A stretch of DNA of 8,456 nucleotides from assembly GCA_003476595.1 (NCBI GenBank), contig DMTU01000253.1, positions 477 through 8,932 of the forward strand, given 5' to 3'. Position 1 is the stretch's first letter. Every line of letters starts with the position of its first letter. Position numbers and translations under genes: made by a program. Under the pieces are notes generated by a model that saw only the letters and a list, made by a program, of their open reading frames with translations, had not been told where the DNA came from and made no database searches. This document shows, one piece after another, positions 1-6,532 of this stretch. This DNA is from Acidimicrobiaceae bacterium (GTDB lineage Bacteria > Actinomycetota > Acidimicrobiia > Acidimicrobiales > Salinilacustritrichaceae).

Positions 1-822
1 CGCATCCAGTTCACCCCCGACCTGCTCCCCGCCGACATCACCGGCACGCGGGTGTGGCGGCAGTCGTCCGAGCGCTTCGACGTGGAGCTCGGCCCGGTGT
101 TCGTGAACTTCCTCCTCGCCGACGAGATCAACCGGGCCCCGGCCAAGGTGCAGTCCGCACTCCTCGAGGTCATGGCCGAGAAGCAGGTGTCGCTCGGCGG
201 CGAGACCCACGAGGTGCCCCGACCGTTCCTGGTGATGGCGACCCAGAACCCGATCGAGTCCGAGGGCGTCTACCCGCTGCCCGAGGCCCAGCGCGACCGC
301 TTCCTCATGAAGATCCTGATCGAGTACCCCTCCCCCGCCGAGGAGTCCGAGATCGTGCTGCGCCACGGCATCAACCCCCCCGAGGCCGAGCGCGCCCTCG
401 ACACGGGCGCGCTGCTGCGCCTGCAGGACGCCGCCGATGCCGTCTCCGTCGACCACGGCACCCTCCAGTACGCCGTCGACCTGGTCCAGGCGACGCGCGA
501 CCCGGCCCGCTACGGCCTGCCCGACCTGGTCGAGTACCTCTCCTACGGCGCGTCTCCGCGCGCCACCCTCGGCCTCGTCGCCGCCGGCCGGGCGCTGGCC
601 CTGCTGCGCCAGCGCTCCTACGTCGTGCCCCAGGACGTGTTCGACGTCGCGCCCGACGTCCTGCGCCACCGCCTCGTGCTGTCCTACGAGTCCCTCGCCC
701 AGGGTGTGGGCGTCGAGCACGTCCTCGCCCGCCTGCTGTCCACCGTCCCCGCCCCGCACGTGGCCGGCAGCCCGCCGGCCAGCCCGCCCGAGGGCGACGC
801 CAGCGAGTGGGCGGCCGGGTGA
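1..822 (+). CDS. MoxR-family AAA+ ATPase, 5'-truncated
   Basis: The frame is open from base 1, so the N-terminus, including the Walker A loop, lies outside the window; 273 residues are visible. Window residues 37-42 (FLLADE) are Walker B, followed by INRAPAKVQSALLEVM, highly typical of MoxR proteins. VMATQNP (78-84) is sensor 1, EAQRDRF (95-101) holds the arginine-finger region, and GASPR (183-187) is sensor 2 in the C-terminal lid. The family uses ATP hydrolysis to remodel or activate partner proteins, usually with DUF58 and VWA proteins, and exactly those genes follow. The last 25 or so residues form a Pro/Ala/Ser-rich tail beyond the usual lid domain, probably disordered. The stop codon overlaps the GTG of the next gene by 4 bases. 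Family assignment is secure; the client is unknown. Confidence 0.95.
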   Translation, partial: RIQFTPDLLPADITGTRVWRQSSERFDVELGPVFVNFLLADEINRAPAKVQSALLEVMAEKQVSLGGETHEVPRPFLVMATQNPIESEGVYPLPEAQRDRFLMKILIEYPSPAEESEIVLRHGINPPEAERALDTGALLRLQDAADAVSVDHGTLQYAVDLVQATRDPARYGLPDLVEYLSYGASPRATLGLVAAGRALALLRQRSYVVPQDVFDVAPDVLRHRLVLSYESLAQGVGVEHVLARLLSTVPAPHVAGSPPASPPEGDASEWAAG

Positions 823-1745
823 GCGCCACGGTCCACACCGAGGCGGCCGAGGCCCTCCGCCGCCTCGAGCTCGACGTGAACCGGCGCCTCGACGGGCTGC
901 TGCACGGCGATTACCGCGGCCTGGTCCCGGGCCACGGCTCCGAGACCGGCGAGACGCGCCCCTATGTCCCCGGCGACGACGTGCGCCGCATCGACTGGAA
1001 CGTGTCGGCCCGGTCGATGGACACCCACGTGCGCGAGTCCATCGCCGACCGCGAGCTGGAGACCTGGGTCCTGGTCGACCGCTCCCCCAGCCTCGACTTC
1101 GGCACCGCCCGCACCACCAAGGCCGGTCTGGCCGTCGAGGCGGTCGGTGCGATCGGCTTCCTGACCGCGCGCACCGGCAACCGGCTCGGCGCGGTCGTCG
1201 TCGATCCGGAGGGCACCACCGTGATCCCGGCCAAGCCCGGGCGCGAGCACCTCCTCGCCGTGCTGCACGGCCTCCTCACCGGCGCCCGACCCGGCACCCG
1301 CCTCGGTGGGACCGCTCGCCACGCGGGCGACACGACCGACCTCGGCGCCGCCCTCGGGCACCTGATCGTCCCGCCCCGACGTCGCGGCCTCATCGTCGTC
1401 GTGTCCGACTTCCTGTCCACCGACGGCTGGGCCCGCGCCCTGCGCGGCCTCACCGCCCGCCACGACGTCGTCGCCGTCGAGATCGTGGACCCCCGCGAGC
1501 TGGAGCTCCCCTCGGTCGGCGTGCTCACCCTGGTCGACCCGGAGACGGGCCGCACCCGCGAGGTGCCCACCAACCGCCGCGTGCGCGACCGCTACGCAGC
1601 CGCCGCCGCCGAGCAGCGCCGGCGCATCGCGGACGAGCTGCGCCGCGCCGGGGTCGGCCACCTCCAGCTGCGCACCGACCGCGACTGGGTCATCGACGTG
1701 GCCCGGTTCGTGCAGGCCCGCCGGGCCATGGCGGGCGTCCGATGA
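819..1745 (+). CDS. DUF58 domain protein (MoxR partner)
   Basis: The 308-residue product starts at a GTG overlapping the upstream stop (GTGA, 819-822); an open frame continues further 5' but is only a shadow of the MoxR gene. The DUF58 hallmark lies at residues 47-61 (RPYVPGDDVRRIDWN), followed by ARSMDTHVRE. A VWA-like fold follows: VLVDRSPSLDFG (84-95) gives a D-x-S-x-S metal-site pattern (D87, S89, S91), and VVVSDFLS (193-200) matches the strand ending in a metal-site aspartate. I see no transmembrane segment, so this is the short, soluble type of DUF58 protein. Known family context is co-occurrence with MoxR ATPases and BatA-like VWA proteins; the molecular role is not established. The C-terminus (about 252-305) is rich in Arg and Ala and probably helical. 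The stop overlaps the next ATG by 4 bases, so translational coupling is likely. Confidence 0.93.
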   Translation: MSATVHTEAAEALRRLELDVNRRLDGLLHGDYRGLVPGHGSETGETRPYVPGDDVRRIDWNVSARSMDTHVRESIADRELETWVLVDRSPSLDFGTARTTKAGLAVEAVGAIGFLTARTGNRLGAVVVDPEGTTVIPAKPGREHLLAVLHGLLTGARPGTRLGGTARHAGDTTDLGAALGHLIVPPRRRGLIVVVSDFLSTDGWARALRGLTARHDVVAVEIVDPRELELPSVGVLTLVDPETGRTREVPTNRRVRDRYAAAAAEQRRRIADELRRAGVGHLQLRTDRDWVIDVARFVQARRAMAGVR

Positions 1746-2722
1746 GCTGGCCCGACGCCTTCCTCGCCCCCGACCGGCTGTGGGGCCTGCTCGCCGTGCT
1801 CGCGCTCGTCGCCGCGTACGTTGCGACGACGTTCCTGCGGCGGCGCTACACGGTCCGGTTCACCAACCTGCCGCTGCTCGAGACGGTGGCCCCCGGCCGC
1901 CCGGGGTGGCGCCGCCACGTGGCCGCCGCCGCCTTCCTGCTGGCGATCACGTCCATGGTGCTGGCCTGGGCCCGTCCCGCCGACGAGGTGCAGGTCCCCA
2001 AGGAGCGGGCCACGGTCGTGCTGGCCATCGACACGTCGCTGTCGATGGAGGCCACCGACGTGGCCCCGTCGCGCATCGAGGCTGCCCAGCAGGCTGCGCT
2101 GTCCTTCATCGAGGAGCTCCCGCCCCAGATCAACGTGGGCCTGGTCAGCTTCGACGGCGTCGCCCGGGTCCGGGTCACGCCCACCACGGACCGCCAGCCG
2201 GTGCGGGCCGCCATCCAGTCCCTCGAGCTCGGTCCGGCGACGGCCATCGGCGAGGCGATCTTCGCCGGCCTCGACGCCATCGCCACCGCACCGACGTTCA
2301 CCGACCCGACCGAGGACGGCGAGGAGGCCGAGCCGGTTCCGGCCCGCATGGTGGTCATGACCGACGGCAAGACCACGGTGGGGCGTCCCGACATCGACGG
2401 CGCCGAGGCCGCGGTCGAGGCCGAGGTCCCGGTGTCCACCATCGCCTTCGGCACCGACCGCGGCACCATCGTCATCGACGGCGAGATCCAGCCGGTGCCG
2501 GTCGACCGCGAACCGCTGCGCCTCATCGCCGAGCGGACCGGCGGCCAGTTCTTCTCCGCCGAGTCCCTGGGCGAGCTGCAGAGCGTCTACACCGACATCG
2601 GCTCCTCCGTCGGCTTCGACACCGAGGAGCAGGAGATCACCGAGCGCTTCGCCGGCTACGCCGTCGTCCTCGTCCTGGTCAGCGCCGCCCTGTCGCTGCT
2701 GTTCTTCCAGCGCCTCCCGTGA
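1742..2722 (+). CDS. BatA-like VWA-domain membrane protein
   Basis: The 326-residue protein starts at an ATG overlapping the DUF58 stop (ATGA, 1742-1745). Layout: transmembrane segment about 12-31, a basic linker (RRRYTVRF), a second segment about 58-76, a VWA domain about 91-285, and a C-terminal transmembrane segment about 305-321 ending FFQRLP. The metal-ion-dependent adhesion site looks complete: DTSLS (D97, S99, S101), T167 in GPATAIGEAI, and D208 in VVMTDGK. This is the usual BatA arrangement, placing the VWA domain on one membrane face as a metal-dependent protein-binding module served by the MoxR ATPase. An acidic insertion (about 184-198, DPTEDGEEAEP) precedes the D208 strand. No BatB or TPR-containing BatC-like gene follows, so this is a minimal version of the cluster. 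The stop overlaps the next GTG by 4 bases. Confidence 0.93.
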   Translation: MSWPDAFLAPDRLWGLLAVLALVAAYVATTFLRRRYTVRFTNLPLLETVAPGRPGWRRHVAAAAFLLAITSMVLAWARPADEVQVPKERATVVLAIDTSLSMEATDVAPSRIEAAQQAALSFIEELPPQINVGLVSFDGVARVRVTPTTDRQPVRAAIQSLELGPATAIGEAIFAGLDAIATAPTFTDPTEDGEEAEPVPARMVVMTDGKTTVGRPDIDGAEAAVEAEVPVSTIAFGTDRGTIVIDGEIQPVPVDREPLRLIAERTGGQFFSAESLGELQSVYTDIGSSVGFDTEEQEITERFAGYAVVLVLVSAALSLLFFQRLP

Positions 2723-3174
2723 GCCCCCGGACCGCTCGGTTCCGTTCTGGGCCGCCGAGCACGCCTCCGGCGTCGCTCCTCGCGGCCCAGAAGCTCGCCG
2801 GGGCGCTCGTGCTGGTCGGTCTGCTCAGCGGGTGCGGTGACGACGGGGGCGGGGACGTGGTCGCGTTCTGCGAGGCGGTGGAGGACCTGCGCACCGACGA
2901 CCCCTTCGAGGAGCTCCAGGTCGCCAGCCCGGGCGAGATGCGAGATGCGTTCGCCGCGCTCGCCGCCGGGGTCGACCGCATCGCGGACGCCGCGCCGGAC
3001 GAGGTGGGGACCCAGGCCGATCGCTACGCCGATGCCGTCGACGCGCTGCGCGATGAGCTGGCCGGCGCCGGCTACGACCCCACCCGCGTCGACCAGCTCG
3101 ACTACGGCCAGGCCGTCGCGGCCTACACCGAGGCTGCGGTCTCGGTCGACAACGCGGCCGACGCCCTCTGCTGA
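2719..3174 (+). CDS. Predicted small lipoprotein, unknown function
   Basis: I do not recognise this 151-residue protein. It starts at a GTG overlapping the VWA stop (GTGA, 2719-2722); the next in-frame start codon is inside the hydrophobic segment, so 2719 is the only sensible start. The N-terminus is a long, basic, Pro/Ser-rich stretch (1-25), then a hydrophobic core (26-36), then LSGC with Cys39 as the likely lipidated residue. The n-region is unusually long for a lipoprotein signal. Mature start is a Gly/Asp-rich linker, then a mostly helical, acidic domain (about 46-151). Two further cysteines, Cys51 (AFCEAV) and Cys151 (the final residue, ALC), bracket the domain and could form a disulfide. 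Tight coupling suggests it works with the MoxR/DUF58/VWA proteins at the outer face of the membrane; this is inference from position. Coding is supported by continuous codon bias and by the lipobox. Confidence 0.82.
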   Translation: MSPRTARFRSGPPSTPPASLLAAQKLAGALVLVGLLSGCGDDGGGDVVAFCEAVEDLRTDDPFEELQVASPGEMRDAFAALAAGVDRIADAAPDEVGTQADRYADAVDALRDELAGAGYDPTRVDQLDYGQAVAAYTEAAVSVDNAADALC

Positions 3175-3182
3175 TGCCTCGG

Positions 3183-3188
3183 TAGGTT
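3183..3188 (+). promoter_or_regulatory. Possible leaderless -10 element (TAGGTT)
   Basis: TAGGTT matches the actinobacterial -10 pattern TAnnnT and lies in the 16-base gap after the lipoprotein stop. It ends 8 bases before the second in-frame ATG (3197), the distance expected if transcription starts at that codon. A CCGACG at 3158-3163 weakly resembles a -35 box (TTGACA) but at a long spacing. The same bases (GGTAGG, 3181-3186) could instead be a poor Shine-Dalgarno sequence for the ATG at 3191. Confidence 0.35.
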
Positions 3189-3190
3189 CG

Positions 3191-4597
3191 ATGTCGATGA
3201 GCATCGACGAACGCACCGACCTCGACTCCATCCCCGGCACCGTCGCGGCGATCCGCCACACGTTCCAGAGCGGCCGGACCCGCCCGGTCGAGTGGCGCCA
3301 GCGCCAGCTCGACGGCCTCCTGCGCGTCCTGGACGACCACGGCGACGACCTCGTCGCCGCCATGCAGCGGGACTTCGGCAAGCCGACGCTGGAGGCGTAC
3401 TCGACCGACATCGCCTTCACCGCGACCGAGGTCAAGTACATGCGCAAGCACGTGGCCGACTGGATGAAGCCCCGCAAGGCCAAGCTGCGCCTGCAGGACA
3501 TGCCCGGCAAGGGCAAGGTCGTGCCCGAGCCCCTCGGCGTGGCGCTGGTCATCGCCCCGTGGAACTACCCGGTCCAGCTGCTGGTGTCGCCGATGGCCGC
3601 CGCCTTCGCGGCCGGCAACGCCGTGGTGGCCAAGCCGTCCGAGATGGTGCCCGAGACCTCGGCGCTGCTGTCGCAGGTCCTGCGCGACAACCTCGACCCC
3701 GACGCCTTCGCCGTGTTCGAGGGCGGGCCGGAGGTGTCCACCAAGCTGCTCGAGCAGCGCCTCGACCACATCTTCTTCACCGGCTCGACCGCGGTGGGCA
3801 AGATCGTGGCCCGGGCGGCGGCCGAGAACCTCACCCCCACCGTGCTGGAGCTGGGCGGCAAGTCCCCCGCCATCGTCGCCCCCGGCGCCGACCTCACCGT
3901 CACCGCCCACCGCATGGCCTGGGGCAAGTTCCTCAACGCCGGCCAGACCTGCATCGCCCCCGACTACGTGCTGGTGGACCGCACCCGCAAGGACGAGCTG
4001 GTCGACGAGCTGGTCAAGACGATCGAGGAGTTCTACGGCGCCGACCCCGCTGCGTCGCCGGACCTCACCCAGGTCGTCAACGACCGCCACGCCGACCGGC
4101 TGGCCGGCCTGCTCGAGGGCCACGGCGGCACGGTGGTCGTCGGCGGTGCCGTCGACCGGGCCACCCGCAAGCTGCCGCCGACGATCATCGTCGACCCGGA
4201 CCCGGACAGCCCGATCATGCAGGAGGAGATCTTCGGACCGATCCTGCCGATCCTCGCCGTCGACGACCTCGAGGAGGCCATCGCCTTCGTGAACGGGCGG
4301 CCCAAGCCCCTGGCCCTGTACGTCTTCACCGACGACGACGCCGCGGCCCGCACGGTGGTCGACCGCACCTCCTCGGGCGGCGTGTGCGTGAACCACACCC
4401 TGTTCCACATCACCCCCCACGACCTGCCCTTCGGCGGCGTGGGCGACGCCGGCTCGGGCCGCTACCACGGCAAGTCCGGGTTCGACGCCTTCTCCAACAT
4501 GAAGCCGGTGCTGACCAAGCCGACCAAGCCCGACCTGTCGCTGATCTACCCGCCCTACACCAAGCTCAAGGCCAAGGTGATGAGCAAGCTGCTCTGA
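3191..4597 (+). CDS. Class-3-like NAD(P)-dependent aldehyde dehydrogenase
   Basis: The 468-residue protein oxidises an aldehyde to the acid with NAD(P)+. Length and sequence fit the ALDH3/fatty-aldehyde/coniferyl-aldehyde group, which lacks the N-terminal extension of the roughly 500-residue classes. Active-site residues are all present: N125 in APWNYP, K148 in AKPSE for cofactor binding, FTGS at 196-199, the general base E220 in LELGGKSP, the nucleophile C254 in NAGQTCIAPDY, and EEIFGP (345-350). PKPLALYVF (371-379) and the C-terminal IYPPYT (452-457) are typical of this subgroup. No signal peptide is seen; it is probably cytosolic or peripheral. Two starts are possible: ATG at 3191 (MSMSIDE) or ATG at 3197 (MSIDE), the latter favoured if the transcript is leaderless. 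The gene follows the lipoprotein by 16 bases, so read-through from the MoxR operon is also possible. Substrate is not readable from sequence; a long-chain aldehyde is a guess. Confidence 0.94.
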   Translation: MSMSIDERTDLDSIPGTVAAIRHTFQSGRTRPVEWRQRQLDGLLRVLDDHGDDLVAAMQRDFGKPTLEAYSTDIAFTATEVKYMRKHVADWMKPRKAKLRLQDMPGKGKVVPEPLGVALVIAPWNYPVQLLVSPMAAAFAAGNAVVAKPSEMVPETSALLSQVLRDNLDPDAFAVFEGGPEVSTKLLEQRLDHIFFTGSTAVGKIVARAAAENLTPTVLELGGKSPAIVAPGADLTVTAHRMAWGKFLNAGQTCIAPDYVLVDRTRKDELVDELVKTIEEFYGADPAASPDLTQVVNDRHADRLAGLLEGHGGTVVVGGAVDRATRKLPPTIIVDPDPDSPIMQEEIFGPILPILAVDDLEEAIAFVNGRPKPLALYVFTDDDAAARTVVDRTSSGGVCVNHTLFHITPHDLPFGGVGDAGSGRYHGKSGFDAFSNMKPVLTKPTKPDLSLIYPPYTKLKAKVMSKLL

Positions 4598-4607
4598 CAC
4601 TGGGTAA

Positions 4608-4634
4608 AGGGGCCCCTGCGCCGGCGCGACCCCT
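4608..4634 (+). terminator. GC-rich inverted repeat after the dehydrogenase gene
   Basis: AGGGG (4608-4612) can pair with CCCCT (4630-4634) around the self-complementary GCGCCGGCGC (4618-4627). AGGGGCCCCT (4608-4617) is also palindromic by itself. No T-run follows, so this would be a weak or Rho-assisted terminator, or simply chance structure in GC-rich spacer DNA. Confidence 0.25.
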
Positions 4635-4650
4635 GCCGCTGGCCTGACCC

Positions 4651-4656
4651 AGGAGG
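4651..4656 (+). promoter_or_regulatory. Strong Shine-Dalgarno for the GlsB-like gene
   Basis: AGGAGG ends 9 bases before the ATG at 4666. It is the only full-consensus ribosome-binding site in the window; the other genes use overlapping starts or weak sites. It fixes the start of the small membrane protein and suggests efficient, uncoupled translation. Confidence 0.85.
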
Positions 4657-4665
4657 CACCAACCC

Positions 4666-4947
4666 ATGATCGGCTTGATCATCGCGCTCATCATCATCGG
4701 CTTGATCGCCGGGTTCATCGCCCGGGCGCTCGTCCCCGGCGATGACTCCATGAGCGTCGTCGCCACCATCGTGCTCGGCATCGTCGGCAGCTTCGTCGGC
4801 GGGTTCCTGGCCAGCCTCCTCTTCGGCGGCGACGACGGGATCGTGATCGGGCCGTCGGGGCTCATCGGCTCGATCATCGGCGCCATCATCGTGCTGCTGA
4901 TCTACAACGCCGTCACCGGCCGCAAGGACGCAGTCGCTCGACGCTGA
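4666..4947 (+). CDS. GlsB/YeaQ/YmgE-family stress membrane protein
   Basis: The 93-residue, very hydrophobic protein has three likely membrane helices (about 2-21, 29-53 and 62-81) and a short basic tail (RKDAVARR). GLIAGFIARALVPGDD (12-27), then TIVLGIVGSFVGGFLASLLFG (34-54) and GLIGSIIGAIIVLL (65-78), match the family once called transglycosylase-associated. The name is historical: no enzyme activity is established, and in Firmicutes relatives help anchor the Asp23 alkaline-stress protein. The length is usual for the family, and the start is fixed by AGGAGG at 4651-4656. It lies 68 bases after the aldehyde dehydrogenase on the same strand and ends 17 bases from the convergent acyl-CoA synthetase. 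The first helix contains a small internal duplication encoding IGLI twice. Confidence 0.92.
   Translation: MIGLIIALIIIGLIAGFIARALVPGDDSMSVVATIVLGIVGSFVGGFLASLLFGGDDGIVIGPSGLIGSIIGAIIVLLIYNAVTGRKDAVARR
4669..4707 (+). repeat. 12-bp direct repeat inside the GlsB-like gene
   Basis: ATCGGCTTGATC occurs at 4669-4680 and again at 4696-4707, 27 bases (9 codons) apart and in the same frame, encoding Ile-Gly-Leu-Ile at residues 2-5 and 11-14. Both copies use TTG for leucine, a codon otherwise scarce in these GC-rich genes, which favours a true duplication over independent coding of similar residues. Confidence 0.7.
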
Positions 4948-4976
4948 GCGTCCTCGACCGGACGTCAGCCGACGCT
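4940..4976. terminator. Inverted repeats at the convergent gene junction
   Basis: The 17-base gap between the two convergent genes and its edges carry competing inverted repeats. GACGCT (4940-4945) mirrors AGCGTC (4947-4952); AGCGTC also mirrors GACGCT (4971-4976); and CGTCC (4949-4953) pairs with GGACG (4960-4964) over a 6-base loop. Stems are short and there is no T-run. A weak bidirectional terminator is possible, but no more than that. Confidence 0.3.
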
Positions 4977-6524
4977 GCGGCCGTGGCCCTCCCAGTACGG
5001 GGCGCGCAGCTCGCGCTTGAGGACCTTCATCGCCCCCGACAGGGGAAGCGGCTCGTCACGGAAGTCGATGGACTTGGGCACCTTGTACCCGGCGATCTGC
5101 TCACGGGCGGGGGCGATCAGCTCCTCGGCCTCCACCGATGACCCCTCGACGCGCACGACGATGGCGTGGACCGCCTCGCCCCACTTCTCGCTCGGGATGC
5201 CGATGACCGCGACCTGGTCGACGTCCGGGTGGCTGCCGATCGCGTCCTCGACCTCGGAGGAGTAGACGTTCTCGCCGCCGGTGACGATCATGTCCTTGAC
5301 CCGGTCGACCAGGTGGACGAAACCCTCTGCGTCGAGGTACCCGGCGTCGCCGGTGTGGTACCAGCCACCCCGGAACGCCTCGGCGGTCTCCTCGGGGCGG
5401 TTCCAGTACTCCCGCATGAAGTTCCCGGCCCGGGCGCAGATCTCCCCCGTCTCTCCGACGGGAAGCTCGTTGCCGCCCTCGTCCTGGACGCTCAGCACCA
5501 CGCCGGGCACGGGTCGCCCGGCGGACCGGAGGACCTCGCCGCCGCGCCGGTGGTCCTCGGCGGTCAGGAAGGTGAGGACCGCAGAGGCCTCCGTCATGCC
5601 GTAGCCCTGGCTGAGCTCGAGCTCCGGGTACAGCTCGAGCAGCCGATCGAGGATCGCTTCCGGCATCGGTGACGCCCCGTAGGTGAGCTTGCGCAGCGAC
5701 GCCAGCCGCTCGGGCCGGAACGCCGGGTGTCGCAGCACCATGCCGACCATCGTGGGCACCATCACGGTCCAGTCGACGCCGTGCTCCTCGATGACGTCCA
5801 TGACCTTCTCCGGGTCGAAGAGCGGGAGGAACACCGACCGGGCCCCGGAGGCCGGTATGCCGAGCAACCCGCCCATGGACGCGGCGTGGAACATCGGCGT
5901 CTGGTGCAGGTACGTGGAGCCCTCGTCGATGCCCACCGCCATGATCACGTGGTACAGGTTCAGCATCTCGGCCCGCTGGTCGAGCAGCACGCCCTTGGGC
6001 AGCCCGGTGGTGCCGCCCGTGTACATGAGCACGACCGGGTCGTCCTCCTCGGGCTCCTCGGGGACCACCGGCTCGCCGGCGGCCAGGAGGTCCTCGTACT
6101 TCAGGTCGTGGGGCGAGTCCACGTCGGGCCCGATCAGCACCACCTTCTCGATGCCGGCCGCCTCGCGGATCATGTCGATGTTGTTGGCGAAGAGGAAGTC
6201 GACGAAGACGACCTTGGTGCCCGAGTCCTTCAGGATGAACTCGAGCTCGGCCGGGGCGAGCCGCAGGTTCAGCGGGTTGACGATGCCAGCCCCGAGGAAG
6301 GCGGCGTGGTACAGCTCGAGGTACTGGTGGCTGTTGGTGGCCATGATGGCGAAGCGGTCCCCGGGCCCCACCCCCAGCTCGGTCCGCAGCGCGGATGCCA
6401 GCTTCGTCGTGCGATCGAGGTGCTCGGCGAGCGTGCCGCGGTGGTCGCCGTCGATGATCGCCTCCCGATCGCCGTAGCGCTCCACCGCCGGCAGCAGCAG
6501 ACGGTGGTACACGAGCTCCTTCAC
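4965..6524 (-). CDS. Acyl-CoA synthetase / AMP-dependent ligase (FadD-like)
   Basis: From the GTG at 6524 the product has 519 residues, normal for medium/long-chain fatty acyl-CoA ligases, which activate a carboxylic acid to the acyl-AMP and then the CoA thioester. Motifs: YTGGTTGLPKG (168-178, P-loop), QGYGMTEAS (306-314), GGWYHTGD (386-393), DRVKDMIVTGGENVYSSEVE (407-426, hinge and A8), and SGAMKVLKREL (496-506), where K500 aligns with the catalytic A10 lysine; a Met replaces the usual Gly before it. An in-frame GTG at 6569 would add 15 residues (VRSSSPVRRR...) that do not look like family sequence, lack a ribosome site and would cover a strong palindrome. The 6524 start has GGGGG 7 bases upstream and begins VKELVYHRLLL, as relatives do. 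It lies downstream of smc on the same strand and may be partly co-transcribed. The substrate is not readable, but a fatty or related acid is likely. Confidence 0.92.
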   Translation of the reverse strand: MKELVYHRLLLPAVERYGDREAIIDGDHRGTLAEHLDRTTKLASALRTELGVGPGDRFAIMATNSHQYLELYHAAFLGAGIVNPLNLRLAPAELEFILKDSGTKVVFVDFLFANNIDMIREAAGIEKVVLIGPDVDSPHDLKYEDLLAAGEPVVPEEPEEDDPVVLMYTGGTTGLPKGVLLDQRAEMLNLYHVIMAVGIDEGSTYLHQTPMFHAASMGGLLGIPASGARSVFLPLFDPEKVMDVIEEHGVDWTVMVPTMVGMVLRHPAFRPERLASLRKLTYGASPMPEAILDRLLELYPELELSQGYGMTEASAVLTFLTAEDHRRGGEVLRSAGRPVPGVVLSVQDEGGNELPVGETGEICARAGNFMREYWNRPEETAEAFRGGWYHTGDAGYLDAEGFVHLVDRVKDMIVTGGENVYSSEVEDAIGSHPDVDQVAVIGIPSEKWGEAVHAIVVRVEGSSVEAEELIAPAREQIAGYKVPKSIDFRDEPLPLSGAMKVLKRELRAPYWEGHGRSVG

Positions 6525-6532
6525 GACCAGAC

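Noticed and set aside
54..818. 5' extension of the DUF58 frame across the MoxR gene
   Set aside because: The translation is Arg/Pro/Gly-rich noise, while the other frame encodes intact MoxR motifs. DUF58 homology begins just after the GTG at 819.
684..1661. 325-codon - strand frame opposite the DUF58 gene
   Set aside because: Long antisense frames are common at this GC content. The product is Gly/Ala/Asp-rich with no domain, and no ribosome site is evident.
437..1741. 5' extension of the VWA frame
   Set aside because: It is Arg/Pro-rich and overlaps MoxR and DUF58 in another frame. The VWA protein properly starts at the ATG at 1742 with a membrane segment.
2825..4600. 591-codon open frame on the - strand opposite the aldehyde dehydrogenase
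   Set aside because: It is antisense to a gene with every catalytic motif in place. Its product is Gly/Val/His/Arg-rich with no recognisable domain, as expected from the mirror of GC-rich codons.
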